Source: Phoronis australis (Eukaryota > Phoronida > Phoronidae). Taken from it: a DNA stretch of 62,440 bases. A program made the translations under genes and the position numbers. Below the pieces are notes generated by a model. The model saw only the letters and a list, made by a program, of their open reading frames with translations. It was not told the DNA's origin and searched no databases. Where the stretch lies: the NCBI GenBank assembly GCA_002633005.1, contig NMRA01000773.1:28069-90508 (forward strand), written 5' to 3'. Of this stretch, positions 34,417 to 45,632 are shown one piece after another. Positions within the stretch are counted from its first letter, which is position 1. Each line of letters begins with the position of its first letter.

Positions 34417-35057
34417 GTTGTTATGTTTACAATACTTTCATGTCTTATCTAAAAAATTGAATGTTCGTAAAAGGCATTGAAAATTATGATTTCTAATTTA
34501 ATTCTCAAACTTTATTAATGACAATTTGTAACTTAGTGAAGATGAAATAAAAAGTTTCACATGTGTCATAATGATTTTTCTAGACCTTCAAAACATACGT
34601 ATAGACACCTTATTTGTCATGTTTGCCTGCAAATTGATAAAGTTACACCGAAATTTGAATTTTTTGGTAATGGCGGAAGCTAATTAGCATAATTGGGGAA
34701 TTTAATGACGTTCATTAATATGCTCTTAAATTTAAGTGATCTAAACAAACTTATAGCAAAAATTTCCTAATTATTCGTCACATATCTTACTCCTGGTCTT
34801 ACGAATGTTTCTTATCTTGTTGGTTTGGCGGCCATTTTGTTTATGCAAATTAGATGGTCAAAAACTCAAAATCCAGCTTGGGAACAGGCATAATCGAAAT
34901 CAGCACACCATAATTATGCTAAAAAGATAGGTTCTCCACTTTTACTAAAAAATGCCTCTAACATGCACATTTTCCAGAAATGCGTCTAGACTATACATGT
35001 TTGGGGCACTTCGCGCCGCGGATAAGATTCAATGAAAAATGTTTGAATTCAGCGCGT

Positions 35058-35275
35058 TAAGGTTTAAAAGCCTATCACTCTCATTTGATCCTGAATTGAA
35101 GTTGAATCAGCTGGTAATATAAGTTACAGGCAGCTCGTACAGGCGCCATTTTTTAATGTTAGGGATGGCCAACCCCACTAGCTCGGAAATATTTTTCTAG
35201 CCGATGATTGTTTCGATGTTCTTGTTGGTAACCGGAACCAAGTAATATCACGGTAAGGAAAATGAACTGACGTGA
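35058..35275 (+). mobile_element. GGCTAAAA MITE family, diverged copy
   Basis: Carries ggatggccaaccccac and gatgttcttgttggtaacc in the same order as the 23.7 kb copy. Ends are degraded. Confidence 0.45.
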
Positions 35276-37243
35276 CTTGGAGTTCATTTTTCGTTTTTTG
35301 GCACCTAAAAAACAGGGGAATGCAATTTTGTTTAAAGGTCTAAAACTCGATTATTTTTCACAAATTCAACATTTTTGAGTTTTTGGCATTGCATTAGGTT
35401 TCATCCTTGACTAAAATGGTGATTGAGATCTGTATCCCTTGTGATACCGTTTCCATAGTTACGGGTCTTTGAGTGCAGGTCAACAATGCACGTGACGCAA
35501 ACGGGGAGTCGGCACAATTAAGCATAACAATTGGTGCAGGAGGAAATGTTAATTAACTAACCGAGTCACTCAATTTTCACTTGTCAAGTATGAAGCAAGT
35601 TGGACGTCCTCTCGAACACTCGTTTGTGCAAAGAAATGTAATATAAACATGTTCAAATGCCTTTAACAAAATGAAATTAACGGAGCTGAGCTATGAGGCA
35701 CAATAATATAAGGTTTAACCTAACTACATTATCGTCGGCCGACGCCACTTTCAATTAGTTTGATATTTTACACAAGAGATCCTGTACTTATGAGAACATT
35801 GACGTCGGTAAAGTGGCTAATTTGAGACACGGTTACAGTACGTGCACGTCAAAGTTGTTTGCTAATTGGTGTTGAGCTATTGTTTGAGCACATGCACATC
35901 ATGGAAGGTATCGACGCGCTCGTGCTTCAACGAACATTGCATTGAAATGACGAGTTCAACAGATTACCAGAACGAGACGATTGACGCACTCATTAATATA
36001 GCCAAGCACCCAATAAGGGTACGTAGGAGCTTATTGACATGTCTGTGCATTTAGCAATGTATCCTGAAAGCTACAATTTTTAACTCAGTGAAAGTATATA
36101 TTTTACTAAATAACTAAGCCGGCAAAGCTTAATATTTGAATTTTTACCAATCTGTTATCAACTGCGTCGCGTGACCACGCCTTTTACGTAAATTTATCAA
36201 AAACACATGGGAAGCAAAACAAGGGAATCACTGGCGTGATCAAAGTTTATTTGATATAAATATTCAAGGTAAGATGTCACAAACGCCGATTCCCACTAGA
36301 ATGTGTTTGAATTGGTGAAAAGTTTCAGAACATTACATGAGTCTATCAATATCCAAGCACGGGCTTGTGACAAATAGTTGAAAGTCCGTTAAAGTTAGTT
36401 ACAGGTGACTTACACTTGAGTTGCACTGAAGAAAGTCGGCAGTTAAGCGACAGTCAATGGAGACCAAGCTATAGAGACAGCAAGTTATTGAATCACCGAG
36501 TGTAGCAGTCGCCGAATGTTCATCACAAGTGAAGGATTCGCAGCACTAGCTGGAACATAAAACAGACATTACGTCTGACGTTTTGTTCGAGTAGGCTTAT
36601 GCACGTACGGCCGAGATTAATTAAATTATTAACTCGAACCAGTCTTTAGTCTCTCGTCGCACCGAAAGCTTTTAGCACCAGTCTGTAACAACCTGTGCCC
36701 ACTCATACACGGGGAAAATGTGACAGATTGGTTGCGACCGCGAAACTCCAGATTTGAAAGTGTACTTAGTCTGTTCTCAGAAAATCACGAGTCGCTGGTA
36801 ATGCCATAAGGTGCTATAGTTCTATGACCGAGAAGGTTATGGTTTGCGTTCATGATTGTCTAAACCTAATTTCCACTTGATGACCGCAGCGAGCAATCTA
36901 TAATGTCGAGGCTGAACTGAAATTTCGAATTTTTACTCGAAATCTCGAGGTTTTACTCGAGTTTGTAGCTCAAATCTAGGGATCATTAAGTGCGCACTAA
37001 GACAAGAACTTTATTTGCGTAAATCATATAATGTACTGGCGTACAGGAAGATAGCAGACTCGCTCCCAGGATCAACATGGCGCTGATTGGTTTTTGCCAA
37101 ACCGATCAGCGCTATCTTGAGGCTTGGGAACGACCCTGAGACCGAAAGATAGCCACAGGCATATAACGCAGAACGAAAAATGCCCAACTTAATCTTGACA
37201 TCGATTTCCGATGCACCGATTTGACCCCAGGCCTTGGTCAGAG
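35276..37243. other. non-coding stretch with a 14-bp-stem hairpin
   Basis: 37080-37112 forms GCGCTGATTGGTTT / AAACCGATCAGCGC with a 5-base loop and one G-T pair. No gene recognised. The frame on minus 37391-37011 covers the end of copy C and is a shadow. Confidence 0.5.
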
Positions 37244-38625
37244 TTAACGGAGCACGCCACTCAAAAAACAACCTAATTTGTATCAACTTAGATCGAGTAG
37301 TTCTACTCCATAACGGCACGTTCGGTTGCGTTACCTGACACCTGACGGCAGACGGAGGTGTTGAAATTATCAATGACGAAATTTGTTTCACCCGCAGTCT
37401 GTTCAGCAGATCATAACACGGGCTACTGTTGTCAGCTTATCGCTTGAATTCATCGTTTAACAACAATCAATCATCAAACTTCGATGTAAAACTCTTAAAA
37501 ATACACCCAGTTCTTATAAAAATGTGGTGTTTTATTTCGCTGTAACGGATTTATTGGTATTTGGACACACCCGTAGCCTCCAAAATTCGGCAGGCCAATA
37601 AGGTCGTAGCAGGAGTTTGGGGTCTGTTCGGAGACAAATTCGAAGTATTTTCCGTGAGATACAGACAGGAGAACCCAGACCTGTGTTATTTAGACTTGTG
37701 ATTTTTTTAGTTCTACACACACAAAACGCTTGTTATCCTGGCCAGTGGCTCGGAGCCCCATCAGGCCCGTCGCGGCCGGCCGGATTGACTCTTTATCCCG
37801 GCCAGTGGCTCGGAAAATGATCAGACATCATGAATATGAACCAGCCAAAGTTGGAAACTAAAATTCAATTCAAGAAAATACTATACTAGTGAGCCAAAGT
37901 AATGCGCACGTGATTATTTTGGTGAATTACCCACGAAACTACGGCAAATCTACTCGTCGGGAGCCGCGAAGTTGTACATTGACAATCATTATTTTAATAA
38001 TGTAAATGCAAATAAAGTCTCCCCTAACACCAGGCCGGGGGTTGGAAATCAACTGAGTTGTTTCACAACAGTTTCTGCCAGCAAACAATAAATTAGCATG
38101 AGCTCACACGGCCTCGGTGTCCCGTCAACTAGTTTTATTGCACCTAAAGCCGGTAACGCAGTGATTTATTCATTGCTGGGTTCTCAAATCATTTGCACTC
38201 ACGAACACTCTAAAGGCATTACAAATTGCATCTAATGAGGCAGACTTTGTTTCAGATTTATATAAGTATTGGTTAGGGTGAGAATAATTCCTTTTGAAAC
38301 AGAAAGCTCAGTAATAAACATCAACATGGCAACTCGCAATCCCGACTTAGACGAGAGCTCATCAGTCGACCCCTACGAAGACTTCGCAGGTGGATCGTTA
38401 AAGGCGAAGGCAACCTTTTTTCATGTCACTTTTAGCAAAAATAAGGATTTTCGTAATTTGATTAATTTCTCGTCCTCTACTCCGGAAGTGACGTTTTGGG
38501 AGGCAAGAGTTTCGCGCCAATTTCTTTTCATTGTAGTCTGACTGAGAGCTGTAGAGTTAGTCATTGTTCTGCCTCGGTTGTGATAAGTTCGTTCGTCATT
38601 TGCTTTTGTTTACAAGTCAGTCAAC

Positions 38626-39067
38626 ATGCCACGCTGTTGCTGCGTGCCGGGATGTACTCATTATCGTCTCACACGCGCTTTGGGTACCTTGCGTCGCTTT
38701 CCGAAGGATGACACACTTCGCCGTACTTGGCTAGCTCGTTCATGTGAAGAACGCAGTGCTACCCGTCCACGCAACGTACGAAGCAGTGGAGGGTTACCGA
38801 GTGTGTGGCAAGCATTTTCTGCCGTCAGATTACGACAGAGATATGTACGCTGAATTGATGAAGGTCCCAGCGAAACAACGCCTGAAGAAGGGTACCATAC
38901 CGTCGCTGTTGATTCCCGGCAGTGCCCCGTCGCCAACCCCGAGAAGTGCGTTTTTGAAGCGAGAAGCCTCGCGAGCTGTGGCCACTATATACAGTGATTG
39001 GAGGCACTTCATCTACTGTCACCCGTGCCTTCGAACGTACCCCATTGCGTGCAATTCCGGGAACTAG
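38626..39067 (+). pseudogene. THAP-domain transposase N-terminus, frameshifted (nested element)
   Basis: ATG 38626 starts MPRCCCVPGCTHYRL, giving the first zinc-ligand cysteines, then LRRFPKDDTLRRTWLARS. At about 38740 the THAP continues one frame over as VKNAVLPVHATYEAV, with VCGKHF supplying C-x2-H (Cys codon 38804, His codon 38813) and LPSDYDRDMYAEL after it. A one-base slip therefore separates the two halves. Past the domain comes KQRLKKGTIPSLLIP, the THAP-proximal motif common to THAP proteins, then a Ser/Pro-rich region. This is a distinct family from the THAP of copies A-C. Confidence 0.75.
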
Positions 39068-39390
39068 CAGTGATTCGCCCTGTGCTGTTGTCTCTAGCCC
39101 AGAGCCTGTAAGCAACCCTGCACCGATGTTGAGTAGTGGGAGTGAATACAGGCCCAGTTCGACACCTAGTGAAGAGGACAGTTCGTCATCCCATGAACAG
39201 ATCGGTGAGCCTAAGTTTGACAAGTTTATTGTGGACTTGTATTTGAGCTAGAAGGTGCCAGGTGTGTGGCGAGGGAGTCACACGGCGGGATGTAAGCAGT
39301 TTGGGTGCTCAGATCACCCTCCAGTGGGAGTGTGTCGCGGGAAACTCGGGCAAGTGGGACAGTTCTTCCTCTGTACGTGAGACGATAATG

Positions 39391-39468
39391 AGTACACCCA
39401 GTACGCAGCAACAGCGTGGCATGTTGACTAAATCGTAAACAAAAGCAAACGACGACCGAATTGATCAC
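39391..39468 (-). pseudogene. second THAP start carried in right TIR
   Basis: Because the TIR reaches into coding sequence, the right arm repeats the THAP start on minus: ATG at 39422 gives MPRCCCVLGVLIIVS, already shifted out of the THAP frame after the first cysteines. It is a by-product of the long inverted repeat and not a gene of its own. Confidence 0.5.
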
Positions 39469-39779
39469 AACCGAGGTAGAACAATGACTGACTCGACTGC
39501 TCTCACAGTCAGACTATATGAAAAGAAATTGGCGCGAAAATCTTGCCTCCCAAAACGTCACTTCCGGAGTAGACGACGAGTAATTAATTAATTAAATTAC
39601 GAAAAGCAGTAAATAAGTGAAAAATATGTCTGGGATAATCAACGAACCTTATTTTTGCTAAAAATGACATGAAAAAAGGTTGCCTTCGCCTTTAAGTTTC
39701 ACAGGCTATCAATTCGAACAGGAATACAGTGATGAAGAAATACTAGAGAGGCGCCGTGAACAAGCTCAGACGTAAGCCG

Positions 39780-40304
39780 GGATTCGTCACTGTCGACGAC
39801 TGCAAGCCACAGACACGGAGATGTTTCACGGCCTCATACTTGCTATTTCATAGGCTGATTTAGGGGAGTACCCCAAGAGGCCCGCCCCCATTTGGCAGGT
39901 GCAAGGAAAATTAAACAGCGGCAGCGTGAAGAAATATCGAGTGCACCAATTTGGAATGGCAGCGGGGGGCCCCAGAGCGCGGCAGAACCGTCTTCCGTTT
40001 TTTGTTTTTTAGACCTCCGATAGAATTTGGGTGCACCAGAGTCCACATCGTCAGCCCCCTCAAATTTTCGGGCCGCCTGCGCATACAATCGCGCTTTGCC
40101 CAATTCTCCGAGACATCATCTTGGGCGACCCCTTATCATGGTATCCTAGATCCGCCACTGTATTTACAGCGTGCTTTTCATTCTTCACTACCACAAGCCA
40201 GTTCTTAAGCATTTCGGTATCTCGAGGAAGTCGAAAAAAAACAACATACCCGCTTTCCTCGCAGCTGCATAGTTCGGACAAGCGGAAACGATGCACCCCA
40301 ACAT
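39780..40304 (-). pseudogene. THAP domain of copy C, interrupted
   Basis: On minus, ATG 40304 starts MLGCIVSACPNYAAARKAG with the CxxxxC zinc-ligand pair. A slip in a T run shifts the frame, and the domain continues as RLPRDTEMLKNWLVVVKNEK until the 312-bp element at 40160. It resumes beyond 39848 (YEAVKHLRVCG in copy B; degraded here). Tyr follows CPN where copy B has a stop, so the disabling changes differ from copy to copy. Confidence 0.65.
39849..40160. mobile_element. 312-bp inverted-repeat element with 5-bp TATTT duplication
   Basis: Begins CATAGGCTGATTTAGGGG and ends, complemented, CAGTGGCGGATCTAGGATAC. It is flanked by TATTT at 39844-39848 and 40161-40165. Copy B of the THAP transposon has a single tattt at the same site, so the insertion and duplication are confirmed. 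Same end family as 12533-12914 and 49189-49347. It interrupts the THAP exon of copy C. Confidence 0.75.
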
Positions 40305-40440
40305 AGCGCCATTCACTCTGCAGATGAACCACTAACGTCGCCAGCGTCATTTTTCACCTTTTTCACAGGCTAACGCGACACCTCTTGGCAAGGTAAGGTC
40401 GACCGTGTGCGGGGCGATGTGGATATAGACCGATTACCAC

Positions 40441-41800
40441 ATACCGATATTTTCTGACGAAAGAGCATGGTATTGTTTTGCAATATCTGAGCCAGGATTT
40501 CCAAGGTAAGCGCTGCATTGACTCGTCACCCGTCTAAGCAACGAGGGCAGGGGACCACGAAAATATTATACCCAGTCACTCAAATTACTAGAGGGTTAAA
40601 ATACTCAAAAACTAAGTAATTTCTCATGTTTTGGAGACTTCTTCAACCAAAACATAGTATTCAAAATCTTAAGGAATTGCCCTTTTTTAAATTGTACTTA
40701 GAAAAGCGTGACCCCCATGCCAATAACACACGAGTCCACGGTGGCGAACTGGGTACGCGTAACTCAGGCACAGTAGCATAGTGGGGAACTAGGTTTAGTC
40801 TGGTCTTCAGCGCACAGTCGGCTTTGTGTGAGCGGAAAAAACAGCCATGTTCCTGACTGCACTGACTTCCTGATTTAGAAAAGACCCTTGGGTTTAGTAG
40901 CTTGATAGATGGCGCTACTTTCAAAATGCACCATTGTTCGTTATTTTGCTGCTATTCTATACCGTACGTAATGTCCAAAGTGAATTATTCTAAGTATCCA
41001 ATAAGGTGTGCAATACGAAGACAAGGGTGCAGCCTGTGGGACAACGATTGCATCAGTACTGTGTCTTTTCAACGAACTAACGATAGTAGTGTACCCGGAG
41101 AATGCAAAGGTGCTGCTGCTAACGGACAAAAACCAACGTGAAATTAAAAGTAATAGACAGTTGTTGTGATTAGATTAAGAAGTGCCTTTGATGAGAGCGC
41201 CAGCCTACGTCCCTAAGTTGGCCGATGTCATTGCTTGACCAATGACATGTGTTACGGGGAGATTTTATGTAGGATGAACATGTCATTTATTTATCATTAA
41301 AGCATGATACAAACACATTACAACTTGGGTTCGCTATGTACATTAGAATAATATTACATGAGAAGTATTAGTATTAATTTAGTATATAGTGGTTGTTGTG
41401 TAATTAATTAAAGGTATTAGTTGTTTACTGAAATTTATTGCCTCCTATGAGTGCTTAGGAAACGAATCAGCATATTTGTCTCTAACCATGTTTTTATGCT
41501 ATGCTAGCAGAGTTATGTAACTTTAAATTCACCGGAATTGGTCAACTGCGGGGTTAGCCAGTTCTGACAACAACAATAGTCTTGTTATTATTCAGCAGAA
41601 ATTACTTAAAGGTTTGTCTGTGCGTGACCATATTTGGCGAAAGCTTAGGTTCATAATTAAAATCTTATGATGTTGTTCCGGGAGTTGTTTTGGAACTATG
41701 AGTACATTTGGAGGAAGTTTATGGGTTTTACATGTATGTTTTGATCTAACTCACCCACCTTTATTCTGTTTGAGTAGAAGTATACCGTTAGCTTTTCAAG
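40441..41800. other. non-coding stretch, nothing recognised
   Basis: Short frames only. No element ends identified beyond the truncated edge of copy C. Confidence 0.45.
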
Positions 41801-42085
41801 AAGGTATATTTCCAACGAGAGGCAACCAGATTGGTATATAGGTATTAGATATTTCTTGGAGATAGGCAACCAGCTTGCTAGAGAGATATCGCAGATATTC
41901 CTGAAGAGATGCTACTGGTTTGCTGAGAAATATCACAAGTTATAGAAATTCGATGGACTGAATTTCAATCCTATACATGTAGCAGAAATTCGATGGACTG
42001 AATTTCAAAGGGATACATCGTATCTAGAATTTGATGGACTGAATTCAATGTTAACATATATGTTGTTCGATGGACTGAACTTCAT
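41800..42085 (+). repeat. two degenerate tandem arrays
   Basis: 41815-41935 holds three loose units around gaggcaaccagattggtata. 41947-42083 holds four units around aattcgatggactgaatttc, spaced about 36-50 bp. Neither has a coding explanation. Confidence 0.6.
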
Positions 42086-45000
42086 AGTTATTCCGAAGCA
42101 TTTCATCAAGTGAAGACTGCTTGGAAGACTGGATCGAATGATCAAGAGAAGAGGAAACTCCTCATAACAAGTGTAACATTGGATCCAAGGCCGACGCCAG
42201 GAACGGGAAAACGTGATCACAGACTGATTAAATTAGCATTCTTCGTTAATCTTAATGATTATTCATTTAGGGAAATTCAAACATTTAGTCAATATACTCA
42301 TTATTACATCCAAATCAAATTGTGTTGTTTCAACCGCCTACCTGCAAGATATTCACCACGTGACATCATGCCAGAATAGTTTGGAGCCGTCTAGTACAGT
42401 ATCTGTCCGGAAAATGTTCTAGGTAGAGCAGTAGGCGTAGTAAACGTGTGGAATTTACGGCGTTACGCTCTAAGGGGTCAAACAATTTAACGTACATGTA
42501 CATGTAGATATCTCTTCAAGTTGCGCGTACGCGTCGAACATATCGCTTGATCATCACTGTATGACGTGGGTACGTGAATATCGCCAGCTTTCTTGGGCAC
42601 ATGCCAAAAATTCCAAACTAATCTTAGTTCTTATCTCCGATATCTTCGCTGCCGGATCAACAGACGCCGGGGTGATCAGCGACCGTGTCGGAAGCTAACT
42701 TACGTTAATAACTCTAGTCTTCGGAAACTATCTATGAAACTAAGGGTAGCATATTGGCAAGAAATAAATATTTCAGTGAGTTTCTAATGCCGTAAAAACT
42801 GCAAGTTGCGATATTTTTAAGATGTTAAGAGGGGTTGCTTTATTAACCATTTTTAATTTATTCGTAATTGGTGTTTTTAAAGTAAAATACATGATAAAAT
42901 GCCCCACTGATAGTGGACACCTCCGAACCAAAATCTCCTGGAAATTAACTCAGACTGTCACACATCCAGTCACCCGGCGATTCAATGACATTCGTACTTA
43001 GGTCCTACCGGAACAATTCTCGCACGTTTTAATAGTAGATGTGATCAGCAAGTGCTAAATAAAACGCGTTCCCGTAATACTGCTCGCTGCATTGCGTTTA
43101 CTACTGTAAATGAACGCTGATGACACGCAAGCGCTCGCTCACCCACACGCGCAGACGATCTTCAAAACAAAAATCACGTGACTACGACATTTTGTTCGTC
43201 CAGAGATTTTTCTCACGTTGCTGTGTACGGTCTTGCGCAGATTTGAACCTGGGCAATTGCATAGCCCTGAATGCCGCAGGCATACATGTACAGGGGCGAT
43301 AGCACACCCCCGCAAAAAGTTATGAATGTCAAAATATAGGAAATAAAATCAAATGGAACATGCATACATGCACATGGAGTTATAATTAACACATACCATA
43401 TGTCTGGAGACGATTCGGTCAAGATAATGTGAACAAATCAGTGAAAATCTGTCGCGGTTTGCTCGAGTTTCTCTTACCGGGTGCCATTTTGAGGAAGTTA
43501 CGTGAAATCACGCATGTTGGCGAATAAGAAGTCCAAGGTAAACAAATCTCACAAATTTTACCTGATACCTGCCTATGCTATTCTGCAAGTGTCACGCGCC
43601 ATCGTCACGCGCTTCTCTCAGTCTCACGCTAGTCTTTGCCTAACTCACGTGACTCAGTTGAACTACTTTGTGGTTATCGCGCGCGTGGTGAAAAAGTTAC
43701 CGGTGACCAAAAAAAGTGTAAGTTGGAATTCTTCGCCAAAGTCACCCTAATACTCGTAACTAAGTTTTATGGAAGATACGTGTAGAAGTAGAAAGAACCA
43801 CCGAAGAAAGTAAGCGCTTTTTTAAGCGACAGTTTTAGTGTGAAATATATTTTGATGAGGTGAAAACTCCTAATCGGTGACCGAATTTGACCAACCGCCC
43901 GCTTAAAATACACGGGACGAAATTCGTACAGAAAGCGACGGGAAGTATTTTGTAGCCCCTAACCGGCCAACCGAGGCATGCGCGCACCCAAGGGGGAAGG
44001 GGGGAGGGGGGGAGGGGGTCTTCTTCATTTGGCGAAGTGGGCAAAAAGGTCCGCCTGCGAGAAACAAAGAGCCCGAGAAAATGAGATAAAAGTGTACTAA
44101 ACAAGCACAAACGCGCAATTCACAGTGGTGCGCCGGCTATTTTGTTACCAAAAGATCCACAACGTTAGGAATTCGAGCTTCCCCATATTGAAGGCTGGGT
44201 GCGCGCATGCGAGAGGCTACATGTTGCCTAATTTGAACCTATCTTGTTCTTAATACCGATTCCACACGAACTTAAAATCAAAGCGACGCTATTTGGAAAA
44301 CTTAAGTGAGGATTTCAGGTAATTTGTTGAGTCGAAACTATATTTTTATTCAAGCTGCCCTGTCAACGATCGCGAGGTAGCGGCGCATCAGCGAATTTTT
44401 GCCCTGAGATCTCAGCACAATTTCTGTAGAATGATCTGAATTTAACAACGAGTGCGCCACAGTTTTGTAGAGAGTCTGTCGTAGGCTACAGATACATGAC
44501 AAAGCGTAAATTCGATGCCTCCTAGCCTCCGATTTCACCAGTTTCGGAGACCGGGTTTCAACCTCCTTGCGTTACTATAAGCGCCTCTTCCCCCGAAACG
44601 AATTTTACTAAGCACCCCGGGCGCCTTATTGCGGCGAATACAGTACTGATAACTGTCTGTTAGTAAAGTGAACTATGTTTACTGTTGGCAAAATCAAGCT
44701 TTGATTAGATGCTGAGGGCTGAAGTACCAAGCCAGTCAAGGTTTTAAACTTGACGCCCTTTCCCCAAACTCGACGCGGCAACATCCAAACTCTTTACTTC
44801 GTCGAGTCAAAACGGGTAATGGAGAACACTGGTTATTAGTACCGGTCATGGGCTGAAAGTTGTGCAAACGTGACTTGCCATGCAAACTACTGGATTGGTT
44901 GTAACATTATCGGCATATCTAAATGTGCTACAATCTAAATGTACATGTACGCCTTAGCTGTTCGAATGGAAAATAAGGTTGTAATAACCCTGGACATTTT

Positions 45001-45426
45001 GAGAATGACCTAATTGCAACCTTTTGACAATCTAATCGATATCCTAATCGTAAAAATACTGCATGGTTTTAACAGGACAAAACCGTGGGATCGTGTATTC
45101 CTTAATAAAATCTCTAGCACACTTTGGAAAACTACTCGAAACTTCCAACTGCATTGCCAAGCGTTCATTTGAAAGTTTACAGTTTGATAGCTATTATGCC
45201 ATGTGTTTGGGTGAAGGAGATGTGTTTTGTGGAGCTAGAGAGCTACTTTACAGGCCCACGAGCTGTGCTCATGAGTCCATGAGCCGTATTCGCAGTGGTG
45301 TCAAGACAAGGAACGAGAGAGCACAGCCCGGTTGCCACTGTGAATCAAGGGCACATTAACATGAATTCGACAGTCTTTCGGAGAATAGAATCACTCTCCT
45401 CTATCACAAAATTTCTGCAACAGTTC
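42086..45426. other. non-coding stretch with a G-quadruplex motif
   Basis: Nothing gene-like is supported. Four runs of five to seven G (43992-44018) are listed separately. The frame at 45063-45359 has no family resemblance. Confidence 0.4.
43992..44018 (+). other. strong G-quadruplex-forming sequence
   Basis: G5-AA-G6-A-G7-A-G5 in 27 bases: four G tracts with loops of one or two bases, far above the usual G3N1-7 definition. Confidence 0.85.
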
Positions 45427-45632
45427 GCTTAAGTCCTGGCAGTGGTGGGAATGGGGGAAGGGAGACAATTCGTTTAACTCTGGTCAGTGGTGGGGTGNTG
45501 GTGGGGATGGGGAGCGAGACAGATCGCTTTAATCTAGTCAGTGGTGGGGATGGAGGAGCGATTCAGGTAGCTTAACTCTGATCAGTGGTGGGGATGGGGG
45601 AGCGAGACAGGTCGCTTAACTCAGGCCAGTGA
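45427..45632 (+). repeat. minisatellite, about 45-bp GGTGGGGATGG units
   Basis: Five units follow a cgcttaactctggtcagtgg / tggggatggggagcgagac pattern, with lengths varying around 43-54 bp. A single ambiguous base lies at 45498 inside the second unit, which suggests assembly difficulty. Confidence 0.85.

Larger units (their letters stand above)
32074..35003 (-). mobile_element. 2.9 kb DNA element with about 180-bp terminal inverted repeats
   Basis: 32074-32255 and the complement of 34826-35003 align over about 180 bp: tagtctagacgcatttct near the tip, cattttttagtaaaagt in the middle, and gaccatctaatttgcataaa with acaaaatggcSgccaaa at the inner edge. Between them lie a broken gene on minus and an assembly gap. 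Long TIRs plus one cargo ORF indicate a DNA transposon whose superfamily I cannot assign. No clear target duplication was found. Confidence 0.65.
38398..39695 (+). mobile_element. second Kolobok-like transposon, about 290-bp TIRs, nested in copy C
   Basis: TTAA at 38398-38401 and 39692-39695 flank 1290 bp with ends AGGCGAAGGCAACC. The TIRs are long: 38402 to about 38673 matches the complement of 39691 to about 39398, through cggaagtgacgttttggga and into the THAP start codon region. The empty site is preserved in copy B as ggatcgTTAAgatttacagg, proving that TTAA was duplicated. The interior encodes a THAP fragment and an acidic or Ser/Pro-rich tail. It lacks a DDE domain, so it is non-autonomous. 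Confidence 0.85.
38326..39775 (+). pseudogene. antisense second ORF of the THAP transposon (copy C), split by nested transposon
   Basis: ATG 38326 opens MATRNPDLDESSSVDPYEDF and continues FAGGSL to the TTAA at 38398-38401. The frame resumes past the nested transposon (from 39692) as FTGYQFEQEYSDEEILERR, then EQAQT and a TAA at 39773-39775. Among the three copies this is the best preserved version of the ORF, apart from the insertion. An upstream in-frame start (MVRVRII, 38269) also exists in copy B, but the MA(T/S)R start is the one all copies share. The product is unidentified; it is acidic and carries the YQFExEY motif. Confidence 0.5.
37244..40440 (-). mobile_element. Kolobok-like THAP transposon, copy C, with two nested insertions
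   Basis: Reversed relative to copies A and B. Its 3' end has TTAA (37244-37247) followed by CGGAGCACGCCACTC, the TIR with three substitutions. Alignment to A and B runs through gaccgattacca at about 40430-40440 and then stops, so the outer 5' TIR is missing. Length is inflated to 3.2 kb by a second TTAA transposon (38398-39695) and a 312-bp element (39849-40160). Removing both restores colinearity with copy B. Confidence 0.8.

Noticed and set aside
37011-37391. 126-codon minus-strand frame
   Set aside because: Overlaps the transposon end of copy C and unrelated flank; no family resemblance.
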